From an uncultured Oscillospiraceae bacterium (GTDB lineage: Bacteria; Bacillota; Clostridia; Oscillospirales; Oscillospiraceae): 64,000 bases of DNA. The stretch covers positions 1 through 64,000 of the forward strand of contig CAJUQD010000005.1 in NCBI GenBank assembly GCA_910588105.1, read 5' to 3'. Below are positions 32,532-41,564 of the stretch, one piece after another (within the stretch, counting starts at the first letter, position 1; each line of letters starts with the position of its first letter). Both the position numbers and the translations under genes were made by a program. The notes beneath the pieces were generated by a model. It was not told the DNA's origin and searched no databases. It saw nothing but the letters and a program-made list of their open reading frames with translations.

Positions 32532-33671
32532 ATGGACAATCTCATCTATTTCGACTACGCCGCCACCACCCCGGTGCGTTCGGAAGCCATAGCGGCCATG
32601 CTGGACGCCCTGGGCCAATTCGGCAACCCCTCCTCCCGGTATGAATTCGGACGGGAAGCCGCCCGGCGGGTGAAAGAGCACCGGGACGCCGTCGCTGAGG
32701 CGTTCGGCTGCTCCCCCTCCGAGCTGTTTTTCACCTCCTGCGGCACGGAGGGCGATAACTGGGCCATCCGCCGGGGTGTGGAGCTCAACCGCCGCCGGGG
32801 AAAGCACATTGTCACCACCGCCATCGAGCACGCCGCCGTGCTGGAAACCTGCAAGGAGCTGGAGCGCCAGGGGTACGAGGTCACATACCTCAAGCCGGAC
32901 AGGGCGGGCCGCGTGGCCCCGGAGCAGCTGGCCGCCGCCCTGCGGCCGGACACCGCCCTGGTGTCCATGATGCTGGTGAACAACGAGACCGGCGCAATCC
33001 TCCCCGTGCCGGACTGCGCCAAGGCGGTGAAGTCCTTCAATCCGGCCATCCTCTTCCACTGCGACGCGGTGCAGGGCTTTTTGAAAACGCCGGAGCTCCT
33101 GGCAAAGCTGGGGGCGGACCTTGTGACCATCAGCGGCCACAAGGTGGGCGCGCCCAAGGGGATTGGGGCGCTGTACATCAAAAAGGGCGTTCGGCTGCCC
33201 CCCCTGGTCACCGGGGGCGGGCAGGAGGAGGGTTTGCGCTCGGGCACCGAGGCCACGGCGCAGATTGCCGCCTTTGCCGCTGCCGTCCGGGCCGGCGCTG
33301 CGGATTCTGCCCGGCTGGAGCGCACCGCCGCCATCAAAGAGTACACCCTGGCCAAATTGAAGGAGGCCCTGCCCAAGCTGGAGGTCATCTCCGCCGGAGA
33401 CGTTCCCCATATCTGCGCGATTACCCTTCCCGGCTACAAAAGCGAGGTAGTGGTCCGGGTGTTGGGGGACCGGGGGGTGTGCGTCTCCTCCGGCTCCGCC
33501 TGCCACAAGGGCCGGCCCAGCCACGTGTTCGCCGCCATGAACCTGCCAAAGCCTTGGCTGGACGGGGCGCTCCGGCTGTCCTTCTCGCCGGATTCCACCC
33601 GGGAGGAGGCGGACACGCTGGCAGCCGCCCTCCGGGACGCAGCGGACAGTCTCTTCACCACACTTTCATAA
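32532..33671 (+). CDS. Cysteine desulfurase (NifS/IscS-like)
   Basis: The 379-residue class V aminotransferase starts YFDYAATTPVRSEAI. It has MLVNNETGAI, the PLP lysine in TISGHKVGAPKGIGALYIKK, and the catalytic cysteine in VSSGSACHKGRPS. It mobilises sulfur from cysteine for Fe-S clusters or tRNA thiolation. No scaffold or ThiI gene is adjacent, so the sulfur acceptor is not indicated. A MATE transporter gene follows after 25 bases. Confidence 0.92.
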   Translation: MDNLIYFDYAATTPVRSEAIAAMLDALGQFGNPSSRYEFGREAARRVKEHRDAVAEAFGCSPSELFFTSCGTEGDNWAIRRGVELNRRRGKHIVTTAIEHAAVLETCKELERQGYEVTYLKPDRAGRVAPEQLAAALRPDTALVSMMLVNNETGAILPVPDCAKAVKSFNPAILFHCDAVQGFLKTPELLAKLGADLVTISGHKVGAPKGIGALYIKKGVRLPPLVTGGGQEEGLRSGTEATAQIAAFAAAVRAGAADSARLERTAAIKEYTLAKLKEALPKLEVISAGDVPHICAITLPGYKSEVVVRVLGDRGVCVSSGSACHKGRPSHVFAAMNLPKPWLDGALRLSFSPDSTREEADTLAAALRDAADSLFTTLS

Positions 33672-33696
33672 ATCAAGCAAAGGAGCATCCACCGTC

Positions 33697-35094
33697 ATGT
33701 TCAAGCTATTCCGGCGGGATCCGGGCTTTTATCCCAAGCTGATCTCTCTGGCCCTGCCCATTCTGCTGCAAAACCTCATCACCAATTCCCTTGGTCTGGT
33801 TGACACCTTTATGGTGGGCACCATGGGGGAGGGCCCCCTGGCCGGGGTCACCCTGGCCAACATTCCCGTTTTCGTGGTTCAGCTGATGATGTTCGGCATC
33901 CAGAGCGGCTCCTCCGTCCTCATCAGCCAGTACCGGGGCAAGGGGGACATGGGGGCCATCAATCGGGTGATGGGTATCGGCATGTACACCGCCGGGGCCA
34001 TCGGCCTCACCTTCGCCCTCATCATGGGCTTTCTGCCCTCCCAGTTCATGGGCCTGTTCGGCAGCGACGCCGCCGTGGTAGCCACCGCCGCCCGATACGC
34101 CCGCATCGTGGGCTGGTCCTATTTCTTCGACAGCTTCGTCCAGGTCTACATCGGCGTCCACCGGGCCATGGGCAACCCCAGCCGGGGGCTGGTCATCCTG
34201 GGCGCCTCCATGGCCAGCAACACCTTCCTCAACTGGGTGTTCATCTTCGGCAACCTGGGCGCACCCCGGCTGGCGGAGGAGGGCGCGGCCCTGGCCACCC
34301 TGCTGGCCCGGGTGCTGTCCTGCTCCATCGCCGTGGGCTGGGCCATGCTGGACAAGCGCTTCAAGCTCTCTCCCGCCCTGCTCTTCCGGCCCGGCCGGGA
34401 GATGACCCGGCGGTTTATCCGCTTCTCCACCCCCGTAATGTGCAACGAGACCTTCTGGGGGCTGGGCACCTCCCTGTTCCCCACCATCATGGGCCACATG
34501 GAGGGTTCCCAGGAGATTCTGGCCGCCTACGCCATCGCCGGCAACATCACCAACCTGTGCACCGTGGGGGTGTTCGCCATCTCTGGCACCGCCGCCATCC
34601 TCATCGGCCAGGAAATCGGCTCGGGCCGTGCCGACCGGGTGTATTCTCTGGGCGCGTTGCTCAACGCGCTGGCCTTCCTGTTCGGCCTTGCCGCAGGGCT
34701 TTTGTTCCTAGGGCTGCTCCACTGGTTCGTAATCCCGGTGCTTTACCCCCTGTTTGGCCTGTCCTCCGCTGCGGGGGATATCTGCACCATGATGCTCACC
34801 GTGGTGTTTACCATGATGCCCCTGCGCTCCTTCGAGTGCACCAACATCGTGGGGGTGCTCCGAGGGGGCGGGGATGTGAAAATGGCCACCCTGATCGACC
34901 TCACCCCCCTGTGGGTGGTGGCGCTGCCCCTGGCGGTTCTCTCCGGCCTGGTATTCAAAGTTGGTATATTCTGGGTGTACCTGTCCATGATGAGCGAAAA
35001 CGTGGTCAAGGGAATCCTGGGCATCCGCCGGTTCCTCAGTGGCAAGTGGATCAACGACGTCACCGCCCCTGTCCGACAGGGCGCCGGGATGTGA
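33697..35094 (+). CDS. MATE-family efflux transporter 1
   Basis: The 465-residue membrane protein has 12 hydrophobic segments and MATE features such as LALPILLQNLITNSLGLVDT near the N-terminus and VIDLTPLW-like IDLTPLWVVALPLAV near the C-terminus. Such pumps export drugs or metabolites using a proton or sodium gradient. It is cotranscribed with the cysteine desulfurase gene. Substrate cannot be told from sequence. Confidence 0.9.
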   Translation: MFKLFRRDPGFYPKLISLALPILLQNLITNSLGLVDTFMVGTMGEGPLAGVTLANIPVFVVQLMMFGIQSGSSVLISQYRGKGDMGAINRVMGIGMYTAGAIGLTFALIMGFLPSQFMGLFGSDAAVVATAARYARIVGWSYFFDSFVQVYIGVHRAMGNPSRGLVILGASMASNTFLNWVFIFGNLGAPRLAEEGAALATLLARVLSCSIAVGWAMLDKRFKLSPALLFRPGREMTRRFIRFSTPVMCNETFWGLGTSLFPTIMGHMEGSQEILAAYAIAGNITNLCTVGVFAISGTAAILIGQEIGSGRADRVYSLGALLNALAFLFGLAAGLLFLGLLHWFVIPVLYPLFGLSSAAGDICTMMLTVVFTMMPLRSFECTNIVGVLRGGGDVKMATLIDLTPLWVVALPLAVLSGLVFKVGIFWVYLSMMSENVVKGILGIRRFLSGKWINDVTAPVRQGAGM

Positions 35095-35166
35095 CGCCTA
35101 GCAGCTGTGCCAATAGCCGGGGTATGCCGCTTTTGGAGCAGCTGCTTAAAATTTTTCGGATGAGGC

Positions 35167-35195
35167 TTGCATTCCACCCCCGGCTGTATTATACT
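35167..35195 (+). promoter_or_regulatory. Promoter of the Cys/His-rich protein gene
   Basis: TTGCAT at 35167-35172 and TATACT at 35190-35195 are 17 bases apart, and the ATG follows about 60 bases later behind GGAGG. Confidence 0.7.
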
Positions 35196-35254
35196 GATGG
35201 AAGAGATAACCATTTGCAGATTTTGGAACACAATTTTTTGGAGGTAGAACCATC

Positions 35255-35740
35255 ATGTCTCTGAGAAAGCTCCTGATTTCCGCCGCAGCGGCCGTGTGCG
35301 CCGTCTCCCTGCTCATCCCCGCCGCCTTTGCCCACGGAGGCTGCCATGGGCGCGCCCGCACCGCCCAGCCCTGCGCGGTGGAGAACTGTACCGCCGCCGG
35401 ATGGCACTATCACAACCGGGCGCTGTACTGCGGCCATACCCACGGGAACGGCCTGTGCGACGGCTCCTGCGCCCTTCTGTGCGATATGGAGGGCTGCGAG
35501 CTGACCGGGCGCCACGACCACGACGGCGTGACCTACTGCGGCAACTGCCACGAAAGCGGATACTGTGACGGGGCCTGCCTCGCCCTGTGCGACGTGGAAG
35601 ACTGCACCCTCACCGGCCGTCACGACCACGATGGCGTCACCTATTGCGGCAACCACCATGCGTGCGGATTCTGCGACGGCAGCTGCCCCGCTTACCGCGT
35701 CTCCGCATCTTTCGGTGGTCATCGCAGCTGCCACCACTAA
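35255..35740 (+). CDS. Secreted Cys/His-rich three-repeat protein
   Basis: A signal peptide (KLLISAAAAVCAVSLLIPAA, cut near AFA) is followed by three units of 36 residues and a short His/Cys tail. Each unit has the pattern C-x4-C-x3-G-x-H-x-H-x4-Y-C-G-x2-H-x2-G-x-C-D-G-x-C, that is five Cys and three His in fixed places. Units 2 and 3 share GRHDHDGVTYCGN almost unchanged. This suggests metal binding or a disulfide-rich surface protein. I do not recognise a family. It is a single gene with its own promoter and terminator. Confidence 0.75.
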   Translation: MSLRKLLISAAAAVCAVSLLIPAAFAHGGCHGRARTAQPCAVENCTAAGWHYHNRALYCGHTHGNGLCDGSCALLCDMEGCELTGRHDHDGVTYCGNCHESGYCDGACLALCDVEDCTLTGRHDHDGVTYCGNHHACGFCDGSCPAYRVSASFGGHRSCHH

Positions 35741-35755
35741 CAGGATTTTTTGCTC

Positions 35756-35792
35756 AAAAAGGGCGGGCCTTTTCCAAGGCCCGCCCTTTTGT
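35756..35792 (+). terminator. Terminator after the Cys/His-rich protein gene
   Basis: A stem GGGCGGGCCTT with AAGGCCCGCCC, preceded by A5 and followed by T4, can stop transcripts from both directions. Confidence 0.85.
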
Positions 35793-35938
35793 CATTCCCC
35801 TTTGTACTTTTTCCTGGTGGCGATGCCCCCACGTATGTGGCGCTCCGCCTTGTTTTCGTTCAGGATCGCCTTCACCTGCTGGTACAGCCCCCGGTTAATG
35901 GCAGGCAGACGTTCACTCAGGTCCTTATGTATAGTCAT
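35792..35938 (-). CDS. Small basic protein coupled to the recombinase
   Basis: The 48-residue product reads MTIHKDLSERLPAINRGLYQ and continues with QVKAILNENKAERHIRGGIA. It overlaps the recombinase stop by 14 bases, so the two are translationally coupled. It is basic and helical. I do not recognise a family; small partners of this kind are common beside TndX-type recombinases. Confidence 0.6.
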   Translation of the reverse strand: MTIHKDLSERLPAINRGLYQQVKAILNENKAERHIRGGIATRKKYKGE

Positions 35939-37460
35939 CATGAATTAGAGCGGTATTGTCTATCCCTAAATCGCCCAGCAGCCGCAGGCAGATGTCCACA
36001 TTCCCATCCTTATCCACTTCAATTTTCTGGATAATGCGCTTTAACTGGGCGTTGGTCATCTGGTGGACATCTGTAATATCTTCGATTTCCCGGAAAGTCC
36101 GGTTCAGGATATCTTCCAACTGTTCCCCTTTCGTCAGGCGGCTGGCTACCAGTTTCAGCTCATTCTCCAGCCGTTCCACTTCCTGCCTTGTCCCGGCCAG
36201 CCTGGTGTTCAGCTCCTCGCGGGAGATCAGGTCATCGGTATACATATCCATGTACTTCTGACGGCTTTTTTGCAGTTTGGACAGCTGTGCGGTGAGTTCC
36301 TTCTCATAGCTGAGGTTTTCATCCCTGGCTTTATAGACCCGCTGGAACTCCCCCACCACATAGTGTATCACATTCTTTTTGGATTGGAGCACCTGGGTAA
36401 AGTAGTTTTGAAGGGCCTGTATCAATTCCTCCTCATCCACCGTAACAGAATTGGGGCAGTTATCTGCCCCCTTCCCGTTGTGCCCGGAGCATACCCAGCG
36501 GACATAGGTGTTTTTGTAGGTGCGGACAGTGCGGCGGAACGACCAACCACACTCTTTGCATTTGATAAGGGTGGAAAACAGGTGTTTGTTGCTCTGGCGC
36601 TCCTTATCCACTTTGAATGCCTGCCCACGATCTGCCATGATCTGCTGTGCCAGCTCAAATACCTCAGGCCTAATGATCCGCAGGTCGGGCCTGTCCACCA
36701 CCATCCACTGTGTTTCATCCCTGTCGGTGCGCTGGCCGGTAAGGAAGTCTGTGATCTCCTGTTTACCGTTGATAATCTTGCCGGTATACAACTCGTTGGT
36801 CAGGATGCGGCAGGTGGCATTCTGGCTCCATTGACAGCCGCGCTTGGTACGCACACCTTGCGCATTGAGCATATTGGCAATCTTTGCCGCACCATAACCT
36901 TCCTGGGCATACCACTGGTAGATCTGGCGGATGACGGCGGCTTCCTTCTGGTTGATGGCCAGGTTGAAATAGTCCCCGATAGTCTTATCGTAACCGTAGA
37001 CGATGTTGGGCACCCGGCCTTTTTCCGCGTTCATTTTTTTCCCAAACTTGATACGCTTGGAGGTGTTGGCACTCTCCTCCTGGGCCAGGGCGCCAAAAAT
37101 AGTAAGCACAAATTCGCTGTTACCCATGCTTGTCATATTGGCAGTGAGGAACTGCGTTTCAATGCCCAGGGCTTTCAGCTTGCGGATGTTCTGGAGCAGA
37201 TCCACCGTGTTGCGGGCGAACCGGGAGATATCCTTGACCACCACCATATCGAAGATACCCCGTTCCGCATCCTGCATCATCCGTAGGAATTCTTTACGGT
37301 TTTTGATTTTTGTGCCCGAAATCCCCTCATCGGCATAGAGCCGTACCAGGGTATCCCCTGTGCGCTGGGTGTACTCAGCGAAGAACTGCTTCTGTGTCGC
37401 CAGGCTATTAAGCTGATCCTCTTTGTCAGTGGATACCCGGCAGTAGGCGGCAATGTTCAT
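35925..37460 (-). CDS. Large serine recombinase (TndX/resolvase-invertase type)
   Basis: The 511-residue protein has the catalytic serine at position 10 (YCRVSTDKEDQ), DMVVVKDISRFARNT and RIKFGKKMNAEKGRVPNIVY. The recombinase domain follows, with a zinc ribbon (IKCKECGWSFR and later CSGHNGKGADNC) and a coiled coil near residues 390-450. It integrates and excises a mobile element. Base composition is less GC-rich than the neighbours, which fits recent transfer. No complete element surrounds it, only remnants to 38.3 kb. Confidence 0.93.
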   Translation of the reverse strand: MNIAAYCRVSTDKEDQLNSLATQKQFFAEYTQRTGDTLVRLYADEGISGTKIKNRKEFLRMMQDAERGIFDMVVVKDISRFARNTVDLLQNIRKLKALGIETQFLTANMTSMGNSEFVLTIFGALAQEESANTSKRIKFGKKMNAEKGRVPNIVYGYDKTIGDYFNLAINQKEAAVIRQIYQWYAQEGYGAAKIANMLNAQGVRTKRGCQWSQNATCRILTNELYTGKIINGKQEITDFLTGQRTDRDETQWMVVDRPDLRIIRPEVFELAQQIMADRGQAFKVDKERQSNKHLFSTLIKCKECGWSFRRTVRTYKNTYVRWVCSGHNGKGADNCPNSVTVDEEELIQALQNYFTQVLQSKKNVIHYVVGEFQRVYKARDENLSYEKELTAQLSKLQKSRQKYMDMYTDDLISREELNTRLAGTRQEVERLENELKLVASRLTKGEQLEDILNRTFREIEDITDVHQMTNAQLKRIIQKIEVDKDGNVDICLRLLGDLGIDNTALIHDDYT

Positions 37461-37536
37461 ATGTGTACCTCTCCGTTAGATTTTAAACCGCTCTGTTGCA
37501 ACGGTATTGTGCCACACTCTTGCGGGAATAGCAGCA

Positions 37537-37568
37537 AAAACAACCCGGCCTGCGATCACACAGGCCGG
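37537..37568 (-). terminator. Terminator between small gene and recombinase
   Basis: On the reverse strand CCGGCCTG and CAGGCCGG pair around eight bases and are followed by GTTGTTTTT. It ends the short gene at 37556-37723 and leaves the recombinase to its own promoter. Confidence 0.7.
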
Positions 37569-37723
37569 ATCCCCCCCTCCTGCCGGGACTGCCGGCTGTC
37601 GGCCTGGATGGCCTGCTCCACCTTTCCCCGGTTTGCTTCCAGAAGGATTTTTACGATGCAGTCGGCAGTGGCTTCTGCCGTGTTAGGGTTATGGAACCGA
37701 TAATTCAACGCTTGCTTTTTCAC
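37556..37723 (-). CDS. Small mobile-element protein upstream of the recombinase
   Basis: From a GTG at 37723 a 55-residue frame reads KKQALNYRFHNPNTAEATAD and ends in EANRGKVEQAIQADSRQ plus a short tail. Similar short proteins precede recombinases in clostridial elements, as I recall, but no function is known. The ribosome site is weak and distant. A terminator overlaps its end. Confidence 0.5.
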   Translation of the reverse strand: MKKQALNYRFHNPNTAEATADCIVKILLEANRGKVEQAIQADSRQSRQEGGIRPV

Positions 37724-37808
37724 GGTGAAGCTGCCGCCCCCCTTCGGTTCAGCTTATGACAGGGGGATAAAAAGTAGTACCTGCGGATATTGTCCCTTTC
37801 TCCCTGGG

Positions 37809-38270
37809 TCACAGGGCAAGTTCAAAATTGTGCACTTCACTGCCACCGAACTTCTGACCCATGGCCAGCTTTTTCTGCGCTTCCCGCCGGCGCTGTTTGC
37901 TCTCTGTCCATGTGGGCGGTGTAGGGAACTGCCAGTCGGCATCACGCTCCAAGTCTGCCATCACGCTGAACCAACCTGCGGCCAAATCACCCATCCAGCC
38001 TTCGTCCGGCTCCACCATCTGGGGACGGAAGGCAAATTGAATAGCAGTATCAAGCGCATCAGGAGAACGGACCCGAAGCTTTCTCAAAGTGGCTTTTACC
38101 TTATGGAAGGACTGATTAAATCGACAAGAGCGATTTACGAGAGATTTTGCTCCAGCATCACGGAGCAGCTCGCCTACCGCTTGGACGTGGTGAGTCCTGA
38201 GATTGTCCATGACCACAATATCACCTGGCCGGAGGGTAGGGATCAGCACCTCTTTCAAATAATTTTTTGA
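37809..38270 (-). pseudogene. IS630-family transposase remnant
   Basis: The frame contains IPTLRPGDIVVMDNLRTHHV and GELLRDAGAKSL, the second catalytic Asp region of IS630 DDE transposases, and later KVKATLRKLRVRSPDALDTA. Between them the expected PYSPD-NPIE catalytic segment is replaced by residues encoded by a family repeat arm (38112-38164). The N-terminal half is missing and the tail from about 38035 is unrelated. It cannot be active. Confidence 0.8.
38112..38164 (+). repeat. Half copy of palindromic repeat family H
   Basis: GGAAGGACTGATTAAATCG and the following CAAGAGCGATTT(A)CGAGAGATTTTGC match the left arm of the repeat at 62661, without the copy D insertion. The right arm is absent. 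It lies inside the IS630 remnant, replacing its last catalytic motif. Confidence 0.8.
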
Positions 38271-38435
38271 AGCGCAAAACTACGCATAAAGCCGCATAAC
38301 TGTTTACCACTTTTGGCAAAAGCGGTTGAAATACAAGGGTTTTGCGCTACTCTTTATTTCTTCCCGCACGTCCTCATATTGTGATTTTGTAAGGTTGGGC
38401 ACCATTTGGGCACCAAAAAATTATTGGAGGGCAGC

Positions 38436-38621
38436 ATGAAAAACACGTTATTGGGCAGGGGCATCCTGCTCCCCACTGGCGAGATCAGCAAGGATAAGAT
38501 CAACCTTGTGGCCGGTGCTATTACCCAGCCATTTGCGGAAATGGTATGGGCAACTACTGGCGGAGATTGGGAACCATCGTTACGGAACCTCATCATTTTC
38601 CCGGCCCTCCCTTTTTATTAG
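38436..38621 (+). CDS. Short hypothetical protein
   Basis: A GGAGG site six bases before the ATG opens a 61-residue frame beginning MKNTLLGRGILLPTGEISKD. The frame ends nine bases before the convergent hydrolase gene. No family was recognised. It may be the start of a gene lost with the mobile element next to it. Confidence 0.4.
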   Translation: MKNTLLGRGILLPTGEISKDKINLVAGAITQPFAEMVWATTGGDWEPSLRNLIIFPALPFY

Positions 38622-38629
38622 ATTGATGG

Positions 38630-39904
38630 TTACAGCACTTTTTCCACGCTGAACATGGACTCCAAGACGATAAAATTTGTGTGGAAAGGGTTGTTCAGGT
38701 TCCAAAAGCTCACGCCTGCAAGACCGTATTCGTTCACCAGTCCATATTTGGCCCGGAGACTGCGGGCATCCTCGAACCAGACCTCATGCTGTCTCCCGTC
38801 TTTGTCGTAGTAGCGGAAGAAGGGGGACTGCGCGGCCTGATCGTACTGGATGCCTGCCCCCACCTGTCCAGCCAACGTGACCGCGTCAACACTGGAGAGG
38901 GAGCGTGCCGCCGTGCCCTGCGCAAAGGGCAGCGTCCAATCATAACCGTAGTTGGGCATGCCCATGAGAATATGCCCCGCCGGTATGGCCTGCGTGGCGT
39001 AGTCCAGCACCTGGCGCACCTTATCCAGCGGCGCCACCGCCATGGCCGGGCCGTATGTATAGCCCCATTCATAAGTCATGAGGACAACGTAGTCCACAGT
39101 CTGCCCGTGGAAGGCATAGTCGTGGGCCTCGTACAGAAGTCCCTGTTGGCTGTCTGAGAGCTTTGGCGCCAGCGCAGTCACCACAATGTAGCCCAACTGG
39201 TGCATCCGCTCCGCCAGGCGGCGCAGAAATTGATTGTAGCTGTCCCGGTCAAACTGGTAGATATACTCAAAGTCTAAGTTTACACCGTACCAGCTGCCCT
39301 GCCGCAGCAATTCCTCCGCGTTTTCCAAAAATTTATCCTGTATGTCCTGGTCGGTCAGAATGGCGTGGGCGATCTGGCCGGAGAACCCCCCCGCCTCCAG
39401 CAGGTTTGTAAGCGTTAGCAGGTTTGCCGTGCGCTGTCCGGCAGAGACCGTTACATTTACGTTGAAAGTCGGCGTCAGGTTTCCAAAGAGGTCGGAGCGG
39501 TAGGAAAAGGGCGAGAGGAACGTCAGATAGGGCAGCGCTGCGTTCAGCGTGCTGTCCAAGGCATCGGTTACATATCCGTTGACGATAATCTCCCGCATTT
39601 GCCGGACATCGGTGGGAATAACGACCGTCTGCCCGGGATAAATACGGTTGGGATTGGCAATCTGAGGATTCGCCGCCATGAGATGCGGAAAGCTTACACC
39701 ATACCTGCGCGCAATAGAATGCAGGGTATCGCCGCGGCTCACTGTGCGGCGGTTTTCATTGTTTCGAATCGCAAGCGCCTGCCCTACCGACAGTACATCG
39801 GGGTTTTGCAGCTGATTGACTGCGATAATGCTATCCACCGGTGTGGAATGTCGGCGGGCTATTTGATGGACGGTGTCTCCGCTCTTTACAACATATATTT
39901 CCAA
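38630..39904 (-). CDS. LysM and GH18 domain protein (spore-cortex hydrolase type)
   Basis: The 424-residue protein starts EIYVVKSGDTVHQIARRHST (first LysM, about residues 3-46) and has a second LysM (SRGDTLHSIARRYGVSF). A GH18 barrel follows with WYGVNLDFEYIYQFDRDSY, matching the catalytic DxxDxE form. This is the SleL/YaaH layout of spore peptidoglycan N-acetylglucosaminidases. The TTG at 39904 is preferred over the ATG at 39913 because AGGAGG touches that ATG directly, and because relatives begin at the EIYVV residue. There is no signal peptide, as usual for this group. Confidence 0.85.
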   Translation of the reverse strand: MEIYVVKSGDTVHQIARRHSTPVDSIIAVNQLQNPDVLSVGQALAIRNNENRRTVSRGDTLHSIARRYGVSFPHLMAANPQIANPNRIYPGQTVVIPTDVRQMREIIVNGYVTDALDSTLNAALPYLTFLSPFSYRSDLFGNLTPTFNVNVTVSAGQRTANLLTLTNLLEAGGFSGQIAHAILTDQDIQDKFLENAEELLRQGSWYGVNLDFEYIYQFDRDSYNQFLRRLAERMHQLGYIVVTALAPKLSDSQQGLLYEAHDYAFHGQTVDYVVLMTYEWGYTYGPAMAVAPLDKVRQVLDYATQAIPAGHILMGMPNYGYDWTLPFAQGTAARSLSSVDAVTLAGQVGAGIQYDQAAQSPFFRYYDKDGRQHEVWFEDARSLRAKYGLVNEYGLAGVSFWNLNNPFHTNFIVLESMFSVEKVL

Positions 39905-40212
39905 GGTAATCATCCTCCTGTTGAACTTGCCTGGATACCACATCCTATTCCTGGCAGCAGCTACCGGTGCCGACGTGTCCGCCCTTAGAGGCTGTACCAA
40001 TCGCCTTAGTCTAAAGGTTTGACCCTCGGATGTCAAACGGAGGGCGAGACACTTTTGCTTTCTAGAAAAATAGAGACAATATTTCGGTTATTTTGGAAAT
40101 ATATATTTCGGCTTGGGCAGTGCTAAAATAGTGGCGTGATACAAGTCGTCAATCATTAGGCGCCGTTTGAAAATTGTCGTTCTTCTTTTTCGATGCCTCC
40201 TTCATGGTAATC
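39905..40212. other. Intergenic region with MITE fragment
   Basis: This 308-base stretch is AT-rich in the middle and should hold the promoter of the GH18 gene, but no convincing boxes were found. At 40157-40178 there is a 22-base fragment identical to the left end of the TA-flanked repeat (TAGGCGCCGTTTGAAAATTG plus two bases), which then breaks off. Confidence 0.5.
40157..40178 (+). repeat. Truncated left end of the palindromic repeat, copy E
   Basis: Only the terminal inverted-repeat arm is present; the following bases belong to the broken zinc-ribbon gene. It marks a former insertion or a partial deletion. Confidence 0.75.
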
Positions 40213-40338
40213 TCAATATACCTCTGGAGATCCAACAAGGAGTAGGAATTGCGTTTTATCGCCGTCTTCCTCCTCAATGTTCCCTACATTACCGCAGCAG
40301 GGACAGTCTGCCGAGCCAATCCCGTTAAAACGATCCAT
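40172..40338 (-). pseudogene. Small zinc-ribbon protein, frameshifted and cut
   Basis: An ATG at 40338 behind GGAGGACAAG opens MDRFNGIGSADCPCCGNVGN with a CPCCG knuckle. The frame stops at 40213 after 41 codons. A one-base shift near 40240 gives SLLDLQRYIEITMKEASKKK, a far more natural helix, which then runs into the MITE fragment at 40178. The gene is therefore both frameshifted and truncated. Confidence 0.5.
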
Positions 40339-40436
40339 AACTTGTCCTCCAAAGCCAGATCGTACCGTGGAGGGTTGGGCTGTGCTGCTGCTCCCAGCTA
40401 ATACGTCTGTGTCCTGCCGAACTACAAATTTCTTTT

Positions 40437-40476
40437 GAACCGCAGCGCTGATTCCCCTCAGCCCTGCGGTTCTCTT
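40437..40476. terminator. Hairpin with T-run upstream of the RluA gene
   Basis: GAACCGCAG pairs with CTGCGGTTC around 18 bases and is followed by TCTTTT, with a T-rich stretch on the other side as well. Confidence 0.5.
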
Positions 40477-40596
40477 TTGAGCTGGCTTATTTTACGCTTA
40501 CTTATTTACGGCGGGTGTTTTTTTACCGCCTTGCCTTTTCCCCTGGTTTCTGCTACAATGCCCGGGAATCTGAATTCCCCGGAGGAGGCGCGCGCC

Positions 40597-41559
40597 ATGA
40601 AGGAATTTACCATCGGCCCCAACGATGCGGGCCAGCGGCTGGACCGCTGGCTGGCCAAGGCCGTCCCCCTCCTCCCCGCCGCCCTGGCCCAAAAGTACAT
40701 CCGGCTCAAGCGGGTGAAGGTAAACGGCAGGGGCTCCAAGCGGGACGCCCGGCTGGAGCAGGGGGATGTCCTCCAGCTGTACGTCAACGATGAATTTTTT
40801 GAAACCCCCACCCCCGACAACGCCTTTTTGCGGGTGGAACGGCCCCAGCTGGACATTCTGTACGAGGACGGGCACCTGCTGCTGCTCAACAAGCGTCCCG
40901 GCATGGTGGTCCATCCCGACGGCAGGGAACAGATCAATACCCTCATCACCCACATCCAGGCCTACCTGTACCAGAAACGGGAGTGGTCCCCCCGGTGGGA
41001 AAGCTCCTTCGCCCCCGCCCTGTGCAACCGCATCGACCGCAATACCGGGGGCATTGTCATCGCCGCCAAAACCGCCGAGGCCCTGCGGGTGATGAACCAG
41101 AAAATCCGGGACCGGGAGCTGCAAAAGCTGTACCTGTGCGTTATACACGGGGAGATGTCCCCCCGGGCAGGCCAGCTGAAGGGATATATTTTGAAAGATG
41201 AGGGCAGGGCCCAGGTACAGGTATTCGGCCACCCTGTCCCCGGCGGCAAGACGGCGGTGACGGTTTACCGCACGCTGGCAGCCCGCAGCGGGCTGTCCCT
41301 GGTGGAGTGCGACCTCATCACCGGGCGCACCCACCAGATCCGGGCCCAGTTCGCCGCCGCGGGCCATCCCCTGCTGGGGGACGGCAAGTATGGCCGGGAG
41401 CGGGACGGCAAGCACTTTGACCGCAGGTTCCAGGCGCTGTACTCCTATAAACTGAAATTCCAGTTCACCACGGACGCCGGGTGTTTGGAGCATTTGAACG
41501 GCCGGGAGTGGGCGGTGGAGGATGTGGATTTTGTCCGCGAATACTTTCCAGAGGGGTGA
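40597..41559 (+). CDS. RluA-family pseudouridine synthase
   Basis: The 320-residue protein has an S4 RNA-binding domain (residues about 12-75) and the RluA catalytic core. The active-site Asp lies in CNRIDRNTGGIVIAAK, and there is LLLLNKRPGMVVHPDG and LITGRTHQIRAQFAAAGHP. It isomerises uridine in rRNA or tRNA. The start at 40597 follows GGAGGAGG and fits the family N-terminus; the longer frame upstream is not supported. The acetyltransferase gene follows within six bases. Confidence 0.92.
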   Translation: MKEFTIGPNDAGQRLDRWLAKAVPLLPAALAQKYIRLKRVKVNGRGSKRDARLEQGDVLQLYVNDEFFETPTPDNAFLRVERPQLDILYEDGHLLLLNKRPGMVVHPDGREQINTLITHIQAYLYQKREWSPRWESSFAPALCNRIDRNTGGIVIAAKTAEALRVMNQKIRDRELQKLYLCVIHGEMSPRAGQLKGYILKDEGRAQVQVFGHPVPGGKTAVTVYRTLAARSGLSLVECDLITGRTHQIRAQFAAAGHPLLGDGKYGRERDGKHFDRRFQALYSYKLKFQFTTDAGCLEHLNGREWAVEDVDFVREYFPEG

Positions 41560-41564
41560 GGGGT

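Noticed and set aside
38354..38596. Reverse-strand 80-codon frame next to the GH18 gene
   Set aside because: No ribosome site and no recognisable residues; the forward 61-codon frame in the same place has a good site and is kept instead, with low confidence.
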